Positions 9,380-18,245 of a stretch of DNA of 64,000 nucleotides are shown in pieces (position 1 is the first letter of the stretch; every line of letters starts with the position of its first letter). The notes below the pieces were generated by a model. The model ran no database searches, had not been told where the DNA came from, and was given only the letters and a program-made list of their open reading frames with translations. Where the stretch lies: positions 248,001 to 312,000 of the forward strand of contig NZ_JACGXL010000004.1 of assembly GCF_014138265.1 (NCBI RefSeq), in the 5' to 3' direction. This DNA comes from Dokdonella fugitiva. GTDB taxonomy: Bacteria; Pseudomonadota; Gammaproteobacteria; Xanthomonadales; Rhodanobacteraceae. The translations under genes were made by a program, and so were the position numbers.

Positions 9380-10052
9380 AGGCGGGTGCGCCGCGGCGAT
9401 CGCTCTGGCGCTCGCGTTGGGCGGTTGCGCGGGCCGCTCCGACGTCCGTTCCGCCCAATGCAGCGGCATCCCCGGCGAACTCGTCAACCCGAACGCCACC
9501 GCCTCGCCGGCGGCAACCCACGGACCGGGCGTCAGCGCGCCTGCGCCATTGCGGATCGCGGCCACTGGAGGAACACCGTTCCGGCATGCGCGCGTCCTTT
9601 CGTCGTTGCCGATGCTCTACGCGTACGACGATGCAGGTCGCTACGCGATGGACCTCGCGCACGTCGACGAGGCGATCCGCGAGCCGCTCCTCGAGCAGGC
9701 CGCCCAGCATGCGTTCTGGGGCGAGGTCTCGGACGGCAGCTACTATTCGATCCCCTGGTTCAGCACCTGCGACCAGCAGGAGCTGCTCGGTGGTGACTTC
9801 GTGTTCCGCGCACCGCCGCACGGCGTCCTGCTCGTGCAATACCGCCTGCACGACTGCGCCGCATGCGACCGCATCGACGCGGCCATCGAACGCGCCATCG
9901 TGGCGCATCCGGACGTCGCGTATCGCTGGATCCAGTTCGACCTCGGCAGCGCGCAGGCGACCTCCGCCTGGTGCTTCGACGATTTCAGTTTCAGCCTGCG
10001 CGAAAACTGGCAGGACACCCCGGTAACGGAAGGCTATACATGCCACAGATAA
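9372..10052 (+). CDS. Predicted lipoprotein with a CxxC motif, embedded between the E1 subunit genes
   Basis: I do not recognise a family. The 226-residue product starts with a lipoprotein signal: hydrophobic AAIALALAL, then lipobox LGGC with Cys19, followed by Ala-Gly-Arg-Ser, so an envelope lipoprotein is expected. The C-terminal half has strand-like [20 protein letters not shown] with a C-A-A-C pair (Cys162, Cys165), then a helix and a second strand (YRWIQFDLG). That order resembles a thioredoxin active site, although the usual Trp is absent. Further cysteines occur near 133, 202 and the C-terminus. The gene overlaps pdhA by 8 bases and pdhB by 13 bases, so it is locked into this operon. 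Confidence 0.7.
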   Translation: MREGGCAAAIALALALGGCAGRSDVRSAQCSGIPGELVNPNATASPAATHGPGVSAPAPLRIAATGGTPFRHARVLSSLPMLYAYDDAGRYAMDLAHVDEAIREPLLEQAAQHAFWGEVSDGSYYSIPWFSTCDQQELLGGDFVFRAPPHGVLLVQYRLHDCAACDRIDAAIERAIVAHPDVAYRWIQFDLGSAQATSAWCFDDFSFSLRENWQDTPVTEGYTCHR

Positions 10053-11020
10053 CCCTCATCGAAGCCGTCACCCAGGCGCTCGCCCACGAGATGAAGAACG
10101 ACCCGAGCGTGGTCGTGCTCGGCGAGGACGTCGGCGTCAACGGCGGCGTGTTCCGCGCGACGGTCGGCCTGCAGGAGAAGTTCGGCGCCGAGCGCGTGAT
10201 CGACACGCCGCTCGACGAACTGACCATCGCCGGCCTCACCGTCGGCCTCGCCGCGCAGGGCATGAAACCGGTCGCCGAAGCGCAGTTCGAGGGCTTCATC
10301 TACCCGATGATGGAGCACATCGCCTGCCACGCGGCGCGCCTGCGCACGCGCACGCGCGGACGCATGAGCTGCCCGGCGGTGTTCCGCGCGCCGTGGGGTG
10401 GCGGCATCCGCGCGCCCGAGCACCATTCGGAAGCGAACGAACACCTGTTCACCAATATCCCCGGCCTGCGCGTGGTGCTGCCGTCGTCGCCGGGCCGCGC
10501 CTACGGCCTGCTGCTCGCTGCTATCCGCGATCCGGACCCGGTGATCTTCCTCGAACCCAAGCGCATCTACCGCCAGTACAAGGAAGAGGTCACCGACGAC
10601 GGCGAGGCACTGCCGCTCGACGTCTGCTTCGTCCTGCGCGACGGCAGCGACGTCACCCTCGTGACCTGGGGCGCACAGGTGAAGGAGACGCTCGAAGCCG
10701 CCGACGCGCTCGCTGGCGAAGGCATCAGCGCCGAAGTCATCGACGTCGCCACGCTCAAGCCGCTCGACTTCGACACGATCCACGAATCGGTGAGGAAGAC
10801 CGGCCGTTGCGTGATCGTGCACGAGGCCCCGCGCACCGCGGGCTTCGGCGCCGAGATCGCCGCGCGCCTCGCCGAGCACGCGATGTACGACCTCGTCGCG
10901 CCGGTCGAACGCGTGACCGGTTACGACACGCACATCCCGCTGTACCGCCTCGAGATGAAGTACCTGCCGAGCGTCGAGCGCATCGTCGCTGCGGTGAAGC
11001 GCACGCTCGCCGCGAGCTGA
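10040..11020 (+). CDS. pdhB: 2-oxo acid (pyruvate-type) dehydrogenase E1 component, beta subunit
   Basis: This 326-residue partner of the E1 alpha subunit completes the alpha2-beta2 thiamine enzyme. It begins [20 protein letters not shown], contains VVVLGEDVGVNGGVFRATVGL, FEGFIYPMMEHIACHAARLR and PAVFRAPWGGGIRAPEHHSE, and ends in the transketolase C-terminal domain (VTLVTWGAQVKETLEAAD, EVIDVATLKPLDFDTI). The ATG at 10040 lies inside the end of the preceding lipoprotein gene (13-base overlap), so translation is probably coupled. A DUF1304 gene follows after 19 bases and the E2 gene after that. Confidence 0.94.
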   Translation: MPQITLIEAVTQALAHEMKNDPSVVVLGEDVGVNGGVFRATVGLQEKFGAERVIDTPLDELTIAGLTVGLAAQGMKPVAEAQFEGFIYPMMEHIACHAARLRTRTRGRMSCPAVFRAPWGGGIRAPEHHSEANEHLFTNIPGLRVVLPSSPGRAYGLLLAAIRDPDPVIFLEPKRIYRQYKEEVTDDGEALPLDVCFVLRDGSDVTLVTWGAQVKETLEAADALAGEGISAEVIDVATLKPLDFDTIHESVRKTGRCVIVHEAPRTAGFGAEIAARLAEHAMYDLVAPVERVTGYDTHIPLYRLEMKYLPSVERIVAAVKRTLAAS

Positions 11021-11039
11021 AACGAACCGGAGCTCTCCG

Positions 11040-11396
11040 ATGACCACGATCGCGAACGTCCTCGTCGGCCTCGTCGCCGTGCTGCACTTGTACTTCCTCG
11101 TGCTCGAGATGTTCCTCTGGACCACGCCGACCGGCCGGCGCGTGTTCGCGACGACGGCCGAGTTCGCCCAGGCGTCGAAGACGCTCGCGGCGAACCAGGG
11201 GCTCTACAACGGCTTCCTCGCCGCCGGCCTCGTCTGGGGCCTCGCCGAAGGCGCGGAGGGCTTCCACGTCAAGCAGTTCTTCCTTTCCTGCGTGATCGTC
11301 GCGGGCCTGTACGGCGCGTGGACGGTCAGCCGCAAGATCCTCTACGTGCAGGCGTTGCCGGCGATCGCCGCGCTCGTGCTGCTGCATTTCCACTGA
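11040..11396 (+). CDS. DUF1304-family integral membrane protein
   Basis: A 118-residue protein with four hydrophobic segments, at about residues 5-28 (VLVGLVAVLHLYFLVLEMFLW), 55-70, 78-95 and 100-117. TPTGRRVF and ANQGLYNGFLAAGLVWGL are characteristic of the DUF1304 family. It is an inner-membrane protein without known function. It lies 19 bases after pdhB and 35 bases before the E2 gene on the same strand, so it is very probably in the same transcript. Whether it has anything to do with the dehydrogenase is unknown. Confidence 0.85.
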   Translation: MTTIANVLVGLVAVLHLYFLVLEMFLWTTPTGRRVFATTAEFAQASKTLAANQGLYNGFLAAGLVWGLAEGAEGFHVKQFFLSCVIVAGLYGAWTVSRKILYVQALPAIAALVLLHFH

Positions 11397-11431
11397 TGGC
11401 GCCGCGCGCGTCGCGCAAGGACGGATTCCCC

Positions 11432-12844
11432 ATGGCCGACATCAAAACCTTCTACCTCCCCGACCTCGGCGAAGGCCTGCCGGACGCGACGATCGTCGAA
11501 TGGCTCGTGAAGGTCGGCGGCACGGTGCGGCTCGACGAACCGATGGTGTCGATGGAAACCGCGAAGGCGGTGGTCGAGGTGCCCTCGCCGTTCTCGGGCA
11601 AGCTCGTCAAGGTGCACGGCGACAGCGGCGACGTGATCGCGACCGGCGCCGCGCTCGCCGAATTCGAACTCGACCCGAAGATGCCGCAACGCGCGGAAGC
11701 CGAGTCGACCGGACACCATCACGGGCCGCCGAAGGCGGCCGCAGCCGCGCCCGCGAAGGGCGCCGGCGCCGAGGCGCCGGACCACCAGGGCGTGGTCGCG
11801 TCCGACGAGGGCGGCGAGATCGCGAGCGGCGGCAAGGCGCCGCGCGCCGACGAAGGCACCGTGGTCGGCGCGATGCAGTCGAGTGATCGCGTGCACGCCG
11901 AACAGGCGACGAGCGTCGGCGGCGTGAAGGCCGTGCCCGCGGTGCGCGCGCTCGCGAAGAAGCTCGGCGTCGACCTCGCGCGCGTGTCGCCGAGCGGCGC
12001 CGGCGGCGTGGTCACGCTGCAGGACGTGAAGTCCGCGGCCGCGGCGGGCACTGCGAGGATCGGCGCCGCGCCGGCTGCCGCAGCCGCACCCACGCGCGCC
12101 GCGTCAGGCGCGTCGCCCGCTCCCGTCGCAACCGCGGCAGCGCAACGCACGACGCTGTCCGCCGCCGGCAAGCCGATGCGCACGACGCCGCCGACGGTCG
12201 CCGCGACCGGCCAGCCCGAACAGCTCAAGGGCGTGCGCCGCAACATGGCGCGCGTGATGGCGGCCGCACACGCCGCGGTCGTGCCGACCACGCTCAGCGA
12301 CGACGCCGACATCCACGCCTGGCTGCCCGGCAACGACATCACCGGGCGCCTCGTGCGCGCGATCGTGCGCGCGGCGAAGGCGGTGCCCGCGCTCAACGCA
12401 TGGTTCGACGGCGACAACCTCGCGCGCACCCTGCATCCGCACGTCGACATCGGCATCGCGGTCGACACCGACGACGGCCTGTTCGTGCCGGCGCTGCGCA
12501 ACGCCGACATGCTCGATGCGGCCGGCGTGCGAGCGGCGGTGAACCGCCTGCGCGCGCAGGTGGAAGATCGCAGCATTCCGCCGTCGGAACTGTCCGGCTA
12601 CACGATTTCGCTGTCGAACTTCGGCGTGTTCGCCGGCCGCTACGCGACGCCGGTGGTGGTGCCGCCGTGCGTCGCGATCGTCGCCGCCGGCAAGGGCCGC
12701 CACCAGATGACGCCGGTCATGGGCGGCTTCGAATCGCATCGCGTGATCCCGCTGTCGCTCACCTTCGACCACCGCGCCGCGACCGGCGGCGAGGCGGCGC
12801 GGTTCCTCAAGGCGATGCTCGACGACCTCGCGCTCGCGCATTGA
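11432..12844 (+). CDS. 2-oxo acid dehydrogenase E2 (dihydrolipoamide acyltransferase)
   Basis: The 470-residue core subunit of the complex carries, in order, three parts. One lipoyl domain spans residues 1-80, with the lipoyl lysine at Lys45 in METAKAVVEV. After an Ala/Pro-rich linker comes an E1/E3-binding domain at about residues 163-200 (VKAVPAVRALAKKLGVDLAR). After a second Ala-rich linker the acyltransferase domain runs from about residue 265 to the end. The ATG at 11432 follows an AAGGA-like ribosome site. An oddity: the catalytic signature is DHRAATGG (His447), whereas most E2s have H-R-x-x-D-G, so the expected Asp is Thr451. No E3 gene is adjacent. Cytidine deaminase starts 4 bases later. 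Confidence 0.92.
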   Translation: MADIKTFYLPDLGEGLPDATIVEWLVKVGGTVRLDEPMVSMETAKAVVEVPSPFSGKLVKVHGDSGDVIATGAALAEFELDPKMPQRAEAESTGHHHGPPKAAAAAPAKGAGAEAPDHQGVVASDEGGEIASGGKAPRADEGTVVGAMQSSDRVHAEQATSVGGVKAVPAVRALAKKLGVDLARVSPSGAGGVVTLQDVKSAAAAGTARIGAAPAAAAAPTRAASGASPAPVATAAAQRTTLSAAGKPMRTTPPTVAATGQPEQLKGVRRNMARVMAAAHAAVVPTTLSDDADIHAWLPGNDITGRLVRAIVRAAKAVPALNAWFDGDNLARTLHPHVDIGIAVDTDDGLFVPALRNADMLDAAGVRAAVNRLRAQVEDRSIPPSELSGYTISLSNFGVFAGRYATPVVVPPCVAIVAAGKGRHQMTPVMGGFESHRVIPLSLTFDHRAATGGEAARFLKAMLDDLALAH

Positions 12845-12848
12845 CCGC

Positions 12849-13316
12849 ATGAACGCGAACACGACGCGCGTGGCGGTCGAGCAGGCCTATCCGGGCCTGG
12901 TCGCGGCCGCGGAAGCGGCGATGTCCCGCGCACACGCACCGCACTCGCAGTTCCGCGTCGGCGCGGCGCTGCTGTTCGACGACGGTCGCGGTGATCGTTT
13001 CGTGCCCGGCTGCAACGTCGAATCGGACGTCTATGGCCTCACCATCTGCGCCGAACGCAATGCCGTGTTCGCAGCGGTCGCGCAGGGACGCGGCCATCCG
13101 CTCGCGATCGCGGTGATCGCCGACACGGACGAACCGGTCGCGCCGTGCGGCGCCTGCCGCCAATGGCTGCACGAATGCGACGTCGAACGGCGCCTGCGCG
13201 TGTTCCTGCTGACGCGTCGCAGCGACGCCGTGCGCGAATGCGGCACCGACGAGCTGCTGCCGGAAGCATTCGCGCTCGACGCGCAGGCGCGCGCCGCGCG
13301 CAATCCCTGGCGTTGA
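12849..13316 (+). CDS. cdd: Cytidine deaminase
   Basis: Predicted to deaminate cytidine and deoxycytidine to uridine forms in pyrimidine salvage. The 155-residue protein is of the small tetrameric type with one zinc per subunit. The zinc and proton-shuttle motifs are complete: CAERNAVFAAV (Cys, Glu), and PCGACRQWLHE with two further Cys ligands. HAPHSQFRVGAALL and CNVESDVYGLTI are the usual substrate-site segments. It begins 4 bases after the E2 stop, so it is likely cotranscribed, with no obvious metabolic link. Confidence 0.94.
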   Translation: MNANTTRVAVEQAYPGLVAAAEAAMSRAHAPHSQFRVGAALLFDDGRGDRFVPGCNVESDVYGLTICAERNAVFAAVAQGRGHPLAIAVIADTDEPVAPCGACRQWLHECDVERRLRVFLLTRRSDAVRECGTDELLPEAFALDAQARAARNPWR

Positions 13317-13355
13317 CGCCCGCCCCTGCTCGGCCACGAGCCCTGGAGTCCTCCC

Positions 13356-13736
13356 ATGCACCACAGCCGCCTCAGCAATATCGTGATCGACTGCGAAGTC
13401 GACGATCTCGCGGCCGCGGCCGAGTTCTGGAGCCGCGCGCTCGGCAAGCCGATCGCCAGCGCCGACCAGGACGGCGACGGCAAGTACGCCGAGCTCGCGA
13501 CCGCCGCGGACGAGCCGCTGATCCTGCTGCAGAAGGTCGACCACCCCTCGCGCGTCCACCTCGACATCGAAACCGACGACCTCGAGGCCGAGGCGACCCG
13601 GCTTGAGGCCCTCGGCGCCCGCCGGATCGCGTTCCGCGAGCGCTGGTGGGTCATGGAGGCTCCGACCGGGCACCGTTTCTGCGTCGTCCAGCGCCAGCGC
13701 GAGGCGTTCGGGACCCGCCTCAACGCATGGGCATAA
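13356..13736 (+). CDS. VOC-superfamily (glyoxalase-like) protein
   Basis: A 126-residue protein with the paired beta-alpha-beta-beta-beta pattern of the vicinal oxygen chelate fold. It starts with LSNIVIDCEVDDLAAAAEFWSRALGKPI, then has YAELATAADEPLILLQKVD, HLDIETDDLEAEATRLEALGA, and finally the conserved end VMEAPTGHRFCVVQRQR. The substrate is unknown. It follows cytidine deaminase after 39 bases and precedes metK, which appears to have its own promoter. Confidence 0.8.
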   Translation: MHHSRLSNIVIDCEVDDLAAAAEFWSRALGKPIASADQDGDGKYAELATAADEPLILLQKVDHPSRVHLDIETDDLEAEATRLEALGARRIAFRERWWVMEAPTGHRFCVVQRQREAFGTRLNAWA

Positions 13737-13809
13737 CGATGTGACACCGGTCATTCAGCGCGCATACTGCAATCGCAACCTGCGCCATGTATGATGCGCG
13801 CCCTTGTTT

Positions 13810-13835
13810 TATCCATGCATCCGTATAGAGGGATA
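13810..13835. promoter_or_regulatory. 26-bp palindromic methyl-cycle operator at metK (copy 1 of 3)
   Basis: TATCCAT (13810-13816), TCCGTA (13820-13825) and AGGGATA (13829-13835), with 3-base spacers, reproduce the architecture seen at ahcY and metF (TATCTCT-N3-TCCGGA-N3-AGAGATA). The outer arms match as an inverted repeat at 6 of 7 positions. It ends 9 bases before the metK ATG and overlaps a -10-like TATTTG (13834-13839). That places transcription initiation at or next to the start codon, so the mRNA may be leaderless. Confidence 0.65.
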
Positions 13836-13844
13836 TTTGCCGCG

Positions 13845-15044
13845 ATGAGCAACTACCTGTTCACTTCCGAATCGGTCTCCGAAGGCCATCCGGACAAGGT
13901 CGCCGACCAGATCTCCGACGCCGTCCTCGACGCGATCCTCGCGCAGGATCAGCGCGCGCGCGTCGCCTGCGAGACGATGGTCAAGACCGGCGTCGCGATC
14001 GTCGCCGGCGAGATCACGACCAGCGCGTGGATCGACCTCGAAGCGCTCACGCGCAAGGTCATCCTCGACATCGGCTACGACTCGAGCGACGTCGGCTTCG
14101 ACGGCGCCACCTGCGGCGTGCTGAACCTCATCGGCAAGCAGTCGCCCGACATCAACCAGGGCGTCGACCGCAAGAACCCGGAAGACCAGGGCGCGGGCGA
14201 CCAGGGCCTGATGTTCGGCTACGCGACCAACGAGACCGACAGCTTCATGCCGGCCGCGATCCATCTCTCGCACCGCCTCGTCGAACAGCAGGCGAAGGTG
14301 CGCAAGAAGAAGAATTCGCCGCTGCCGTGGCTGCGCCCGGACGCGAAGTCGCAGGTCACGCTGCGCTACGAGAACGGCAAGGCCGTCGCGATCGACGCCG
14401 TCGTGCTGTCGACGCAGCACGACCCGTCGGTCAAGCAGAAGGACCTCGTCGAAGCGGTGCGCACGCACATCATCGACCCGGTGCTGCCGAAGAAGTGGAT
14501 CCACAAGGGCACCAAGTTCCACATCAATCCGACCGGCAAGTTCGTCATCGGCGGTCCGGTGGGCGACTGCGGTCTGACCGGCCGCAAGATCATCGTCGAC
14601 ACCTACGGCGGCTGGGCGCGCCATGGTGGCGGCGCGTTCTCGGGCAAGGATCCGTCGAAGGTCGACCGCTCGGCCGCGTACGCGGCGCGCTACGTCGCCA
14701 AGAACATCGTCGCGGCCGGTATCGCCGACCGCTGCGAGGTGCAGGTTTCGTACGCGATCGGCGTCGCCCACCCGACCTCGATCTCGGTGACGACGTTCGG
14801 CACCGGCAGGATTCCGGACGAGAAGATCGAGAAGCTCATCCGCAACCACTTCGACCTGCGTCCGTACGGGATCATCAAGATGCTCGACCTCGTGCATCCG
14901 ATGTACCAGGCGACCGCGAGCTACGGCCACTTCGGCCGCACGCCGTACGAGGTCAAGCACGCGAACGGCACCAAGTTCACCGCGTTCTCGTGGGAAAAGA
15001 CCGACAAGGCGGCCGAGCTGCGCAAGGCTGCGGGCATCAAGTGA
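13845..15044 (+). CDS. metK: S-adenosylmethionine synthetase
   Basis: Makes S-adenosylmethionine from methionine and ATP in the cytosol. The 399-residue length is typical. The N-terminal methionine/ATP motif reads [20 protein letters not shown], the loop [18 protein letters not shown] is intact, and the P-loop-like [19 protein letters not shown] and the later [18 protein letters not shown] are present. The start at 13845 ([10 protein letters not shown]) is the family start; an upstream in-frame ATG would cross the operator. A shared palindrome lies directly upstream, and a 9-bp-stem terminator follows at 15091. Confidence 0.97.
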   Translation: MSNYLFTSESVSEGHPDKVADQISDAVLDAILAQDQRARVACETMVKTGVAIVAGEITTSAWIDLEALTRKVILDIGYDSSDVGFDGATCGVLNLIGKQSPDINQGVDRKNPEDQGAGDQGLMFGYATNETDSFMPAAIHLSHRLVEQQAKVRKKKNSPLPWLRPDAKSQVTLRYENGKAVAIDAVVLSTQHDPSVKQKDLVEAVRTHIIDPVLPKKWIHKGTKFHINPTGKFVIGGPVGDCGLTGRKIIVDTYGGWARHGGGAFSGKDPSKVDRSAAYAARYVAKNIVAAGIADRCEVQVSYAIGVAHPTSISVTTFGTGRIPDEKIEKLIRNHFDLRPYGIIKMLDLVHPMYQATASYGHFGRTPYEVKHANGTKFTAFSWEKTDKAAELRKAAGIK

Positions 15045-15051
15045 GCCGCCG

Positions 15052-15073
15052 GCCTTTCCCCGCGGGGAAAGGC
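15052..15073. repeat. 22-bp perfect palindrome after metK
   Basis: GCCTTTCCCCG followed by CGGGGAAAGGC is a perfect palindrome that starts 8 bases after the metK stop codon. It lies between that stop and the intrinsic terminator at 15091. It may form a 3'-end protecting hairpin, though with no loop bases the RNA stem would lose its central pairs. Confidence 0.5.
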
Positions 15074-15090
15074 ATGGACGGGCACGAGCG

Positions 15091-15121
15091 ACGGGCCGCG
15101 CGAGCGGCCCGTGGTTTTTTT
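15091..15121 (+). terminator. Intrinsic terminator of metK
   Basis: ACGGGCCGC (15091-15099) pairs with GCGGCCCGT (15104-15112) around a GCGA loop, followed by GG and seven T residues. It lies 46 bases after the metK stop. Confidence 0.9.
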
Positions 15122-15263
15122 GAGCGCCGATACGCCGTGCTGCCACACGGTCGCGGCGCCGCCGATGCCGAGAATCCCGACGGGCGAAGGAGTCGGACGC
15201 CGCGATGATCCCTGCGTGACCGGTTTCACGTACGTGCAGTCATCCCCCTGCGGAGCGACCTGC

Positions 15264-16682
15264 ATGCGCGTCCTCGTTCTCCTCCTCGCGACCCTGTCCG
15301 CCCTCGTCGCGGCGACCCCCGCGGTCGCCGCCGACGGCGACCTCGAACCCAACTACGGCACCGACGCCGAGTTCCCCGGCTTCGGCTTCTACGCCAACCC
15401 GAACGGCAGCCCGACGTTCACGCTGGACACCGCCGATGCGCTGCTGCCGCGACCGGACGGCAAGATGTGGCTGGTCGGCCGCATGCGCGGCCCCTCCAGC
15501 GTCTACCGCATCAGCCTGTACCGGATCGGCGCGAACGGCTATCCGGACACCGATTTCGGCGATCTCGGCCTGCGCAGTGTCGTCGGCCCGTGCGACGACT
15601 TCCACATCGGCGACGCCGCCCTCGACAGCCAGGGTCGCATCCTCGTCGCGACGCAGAATTGCACCGACTTCAAGGTCTACCGCTTCCTCGACAACGGCGA
15701 CCTCGACTTCAGCTTCGGCGGCACCGGCGTCGTGAGCATCGCGTTCGACCTCGGCGCAAGCAACGAGGATCATGCGCAGAAGATCGTCGTCACCGAGGAC
15801 GACGGCTTCGTCGTCGCCGGTGTCGCCGACGCCGTCGGCGGCGATCATCTCGCGCTGGCGCGCTACACCGCCGCCGGCGAGCCCGTGGCGGAGTTCGGCA
15901 CGGGCGGCAAGCTCGACATCGGCTTCGAATGGCAGGTGTCGCCGGTCAGCGGCCTCGGCGGGCTGCACCGCATGGACGACGGCCGCATCGTCGCCACCGG
16001 GCAGATCAGCGAGAGCGACCAGGCCGTTTCCGACAAGAAGCAGTTCGTCGTGCGCCTGCTCGCCCAGGGTGCGTTCGATCCGTCGTTCGGCAACGTGTCG
16101 CCGGGCATCTCCAAGGTGAACCTGAAGGCGCCGCTCGGCCTCGCGCGGTCGCCGTGGGTCAGCCGCTCGCTGCTCGAACGCGACGGCTCGGTGATCCAGG
16201 TCGGCTCGCTGCTTTCCAACGACCCGATCTCGAGCAACGACATCTTCCTGTTGCGCTGGCGCGCCGACGGCCAGCTCGACACCAGCATCGGCGCGCACGG
16301 CGTGCGCTCGTACGCGCTCGACTTCGCCGGCGCCAATCCGCCGCAGCCCAGTTCGAATTCGGACATGGCCGACGCGATCGTGCGCCAGGGCGACGGCAAG
16401 TACGTGATCCTCGCCACCGGATACGCGGGCGATTTCTACGCGACGACCGTGATGCGACTGCGCCGCGACTTCAGCCTCGACCCCGCCTTCGGCGACGGCG
16501 GAGCCGTGCAGCACCTGGCCATGGTGGCGACCAACGGCGACCACGGCACGCTGGCCGGTAGCGCACTCGTGCTGCCCGGTCGCATCATCGCGGCCGGCAC
16601 GTCGTTCACCGGCATCAACGGGCGCATCCAGACGACGTTCGCGATGAGCAACGACCTGTTGTTCGCCGACGGCTTCGAATGA
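15264..16682 (+). CDS. Secreted delta-60/DUF5122 repeat beta-propeller protein with FADGFE tail
   Basis: This 472-residue protein has a signal peptide (VLVLLLATLSALVAATPAVAA) and then repeated blades of the delta-60 type. The 'G-x-LDxSFG' signature recurs as DNGDLDFSFGGTG, AAGEPVAEFGTGG, AQGAFDPSFG, ADGQLDTSIGAHG and RDFSLDPAFGDGG. Such proteins are exported; their role is unknown. The ATG at 15264 is preceded by CGGAG at 15251-15255. The very end reads LLFADGFE, a tail shared by other secreted proteins in this window. A GC-rich hairpin separates it from the convergent next gene. Confidence 0.85.
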   Translation: MRVLVLLLATLSALVAATPAVAADGDLEPNYGTDAEFPGFGFYANPNGSPTFTLDTADALLPRPDGKMWLVGRMRGPSSVYRISLYRIGANGYPDTDFGDLGLRSVVGPCDDFHIGDAALDSQGRILVATQNCTDFKVYRFLDNGDLDFSFGGTGVVSIAFDLGASNEDHAQKIVVTEDDGFVVAGVADAVGGDHLALARYTAAGEPVAEFGTGGKLDIGFEWQVSPVSGLGGLHRMDDGRIVATGQISESDQAVSDKKQFVVRLLAQGAFDPSFGNVSPGISKVNLKAPLGLARSPWVSRSLLERDGSVIQVGSLLSNDPISSNDIFLLRWRADGQLDTSIGAHGVRSYALDFAGANPPQPSSNSDMADAIVRQGDGKYVILATGYAGDFYATTVMRLRRDFSLDPAFGDGGAVQHLAMVATNGDHGTLAGSALVLPGRIIAAGTSFTGINGRIQTTFAMSNDLLFADGFE

Positions 16683-16683
16683 A

Positions 16684-16721
16684 CCGCGGCGGCCGGGCAC
16701 CGACGTGCCCGGCCGCCGCGG
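16684..16721. terminator. 17-bp perfect hairpin between convergent genes
   Basis: The inverted repeat CCGCGGCGGCCGGGCAC (16684-16700) and its exact complement (16705-16721) surround a CGAC loop. It lies between two convergent stop codons. No T-run follows on either side, so it may act as a bidirectional barrier or with a termination factor and not as a classic intrinsic terminator. Confidence 0.6.
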
Positions 16722-16724
16722 ACG

Positions 16725-18077
16725 TCAGTTCTCGAAGCCGTACGCGAAGATCACGTCCGACAGCACCGACTCGTCGACGAGCACGAAAATATCCGACACG
16801 CCGTTGCCGTCGTCGGGATCGATGTTGCTCGCGCTCGACTCCCACGCCATCGACAGACCCGAGGCGTTCACGCCGATCGAGTAGCCGGCCGCGCTGTTGC
16901 CGGGCTGGCCGCCCGTCGTCCCGCTGATCATCTCCGGCGAACCCGCGCCCGGCACGAACAGGAACACCTGCGGATACGAACCCGGCCCGACCCACGCGTA
17001 GTTGCAATGGAACACTACGCTGCCGACGTCGGAAACAGCCGACACGGCACAGCTGTCGTAGGAACCGGCGGGAAGGACGGGAGGCCGCGGGATCGCCGTC
17101 GTGACGCCGGTCTGGCGGTCGCGCAGGTAGACGCCGCTGTTGCTCGTCTCGCTCGCGCCATCGGCGTAACCGAGCCCACCGTAGCTGCGGTTCTGGAAGC
17201 TGACGAAACGACCGCCCGGCGAGATCGCCGGGCGATACGCGAACGCGCTCGATCCGCTCGCGGCTGCAGCGCTACGGCTGATCAGTTCGGTCGTGTTCGA
17301 CTGCAGGTCGCGCACGTAGGCTTGCCCGCTCGTCGCACCGGCCACCATCGCGTCGCTGCAGAGCATCGCGAGGTAACGTCCGCTCGCCGACAGCGCGTGC
17401 GGCTGCAGCGAGCAGTTGCTGCCCGACGCGCTGCCGTTGGCCAGCACCGACGCCATCTTCACCTGCCCGGTCGCCATGTCCTTGACGTAGATTTCCCCGG
17501 AGCTGCCGGCGGGAGCGGAACTGCCGTCCGGACGGCCCGCGATGCCGGTCATGGCTGCAACGGCCTGGAACGCGACGTAGCGACCATCGGCCGAGATCGA
17601 GACCGTGTTGTCCTCGGTGCCGCTGCTGGCGGGCTGGCCGGTGGCCGTGGCGCTGGCCAACTCCAGCGCGCCGGTCTGGCGATCCTTGCGCAGCACCTGC
17701 CAGTTCGGCCCGTACGAAGGATTGATGGTGAGGAAGGCGACGTAGCGCCCGTCGCCGGACACGACCGGCGAAATGCCGCGGAACACGCTGCCGCCGAGCG
17801 CGGACACCGCTTCGACCACGCCCGTGTCGAGGTCGACGGCGACCGCACGCGTGCCGTTGTAGGTATCACCGACCCAGTTGTTCGCGTCACTGGCGAACAC
17901 CACGGTCCGACCGTCCGAGGAGACGTCGACGCTCGTGGACGCGCCGTTGGCCTCGACGCCGGCTCCCGGCACGAGGCGGGCATAGATGAAGTCGGCGCGT
18001 GCGGGACAGGCCACCATGGCCATCCCCCACGCGATGAGCGCGCAGGCGGACATGCGCAGCGGCGATGAGGCATTCAT
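16725..18077 (-). CDS. Secreted TolB/PD40-like beta-propeller protein with FAYGFEN tail
   Basis: A 450-residue exported protein. The signal peptide reads ALIAWGMAMVACPARA. Repeated 'S-x-DGRYVAF' blades follow: SVDVSSDGRTVVFASDANN, VVSGDGRYVAFLT, SISADGRYVAFQA, ALSASGRYLAML, AISPGGRFVSFQ. These are of the WD40-like/PD40 class found in TolB and secreted peptidases. No catalytic domain is visible. The C-terminus reads SDVIFAYGFEN, matching the tail on neighbouring secreted proteins. The ATG at 18077 is preceded by GGGAG. It is divergent from the next gene and convergent with the delta-60 gene. Confidence 0.8.
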   Translation of the reverse strand: MNASSPLRMSACALIAWGMAMVACPARADFIYARLVPGAGVEANGASTSVDVSSDGRTVVFASDANNWVGDTYNGTRAVAVDLDTGVVEAVSALGGSVFRGISPVVSGDGRYVAFLTINPSYGPNWQVLRKDRQTGALELASATATGQPASSGTEDNTVSISADGRYVAFQAVAAMTGIAGRPDGSSAPAGSSGEIYVKDMATGQVKMASVLANGSASGSNCSLQPHALSASGRYLAMLCSDAMVAGATSGQAYVRDLQSNTTELISRSAAAASGSSAFAYRPAISPGGRFVSFQNRSYGGLGYADGASETSNSGVYLRDRQTGVTTAIPRPPVLPAGSYDSCAVSAVSDVGSVVFHCNYAWVGPGSYPQVFLFVPGAGSPEMISGTTGGQPGNSAAGYSIGVNASGLSMAWESSASNIDPDDGNGVSDIFVLVDESVLSDVIFAYGFEN

Positions 18078-18245
18078 GTTCGGAACTCCCGGATTGGTGG
18101 TACGCAATCCAGTACGCGGTTCCGCGGCCGATCCCCGAACCGGCGCGCGGACGCGCCTTCACGCACCGGGGAGAGTCCGGTAGCCTCTCGGGTCCGCCTG
18201 ATTTCGGCGCGCAGCCCTACTTCCCCGTACCGAGCACGATCCATC

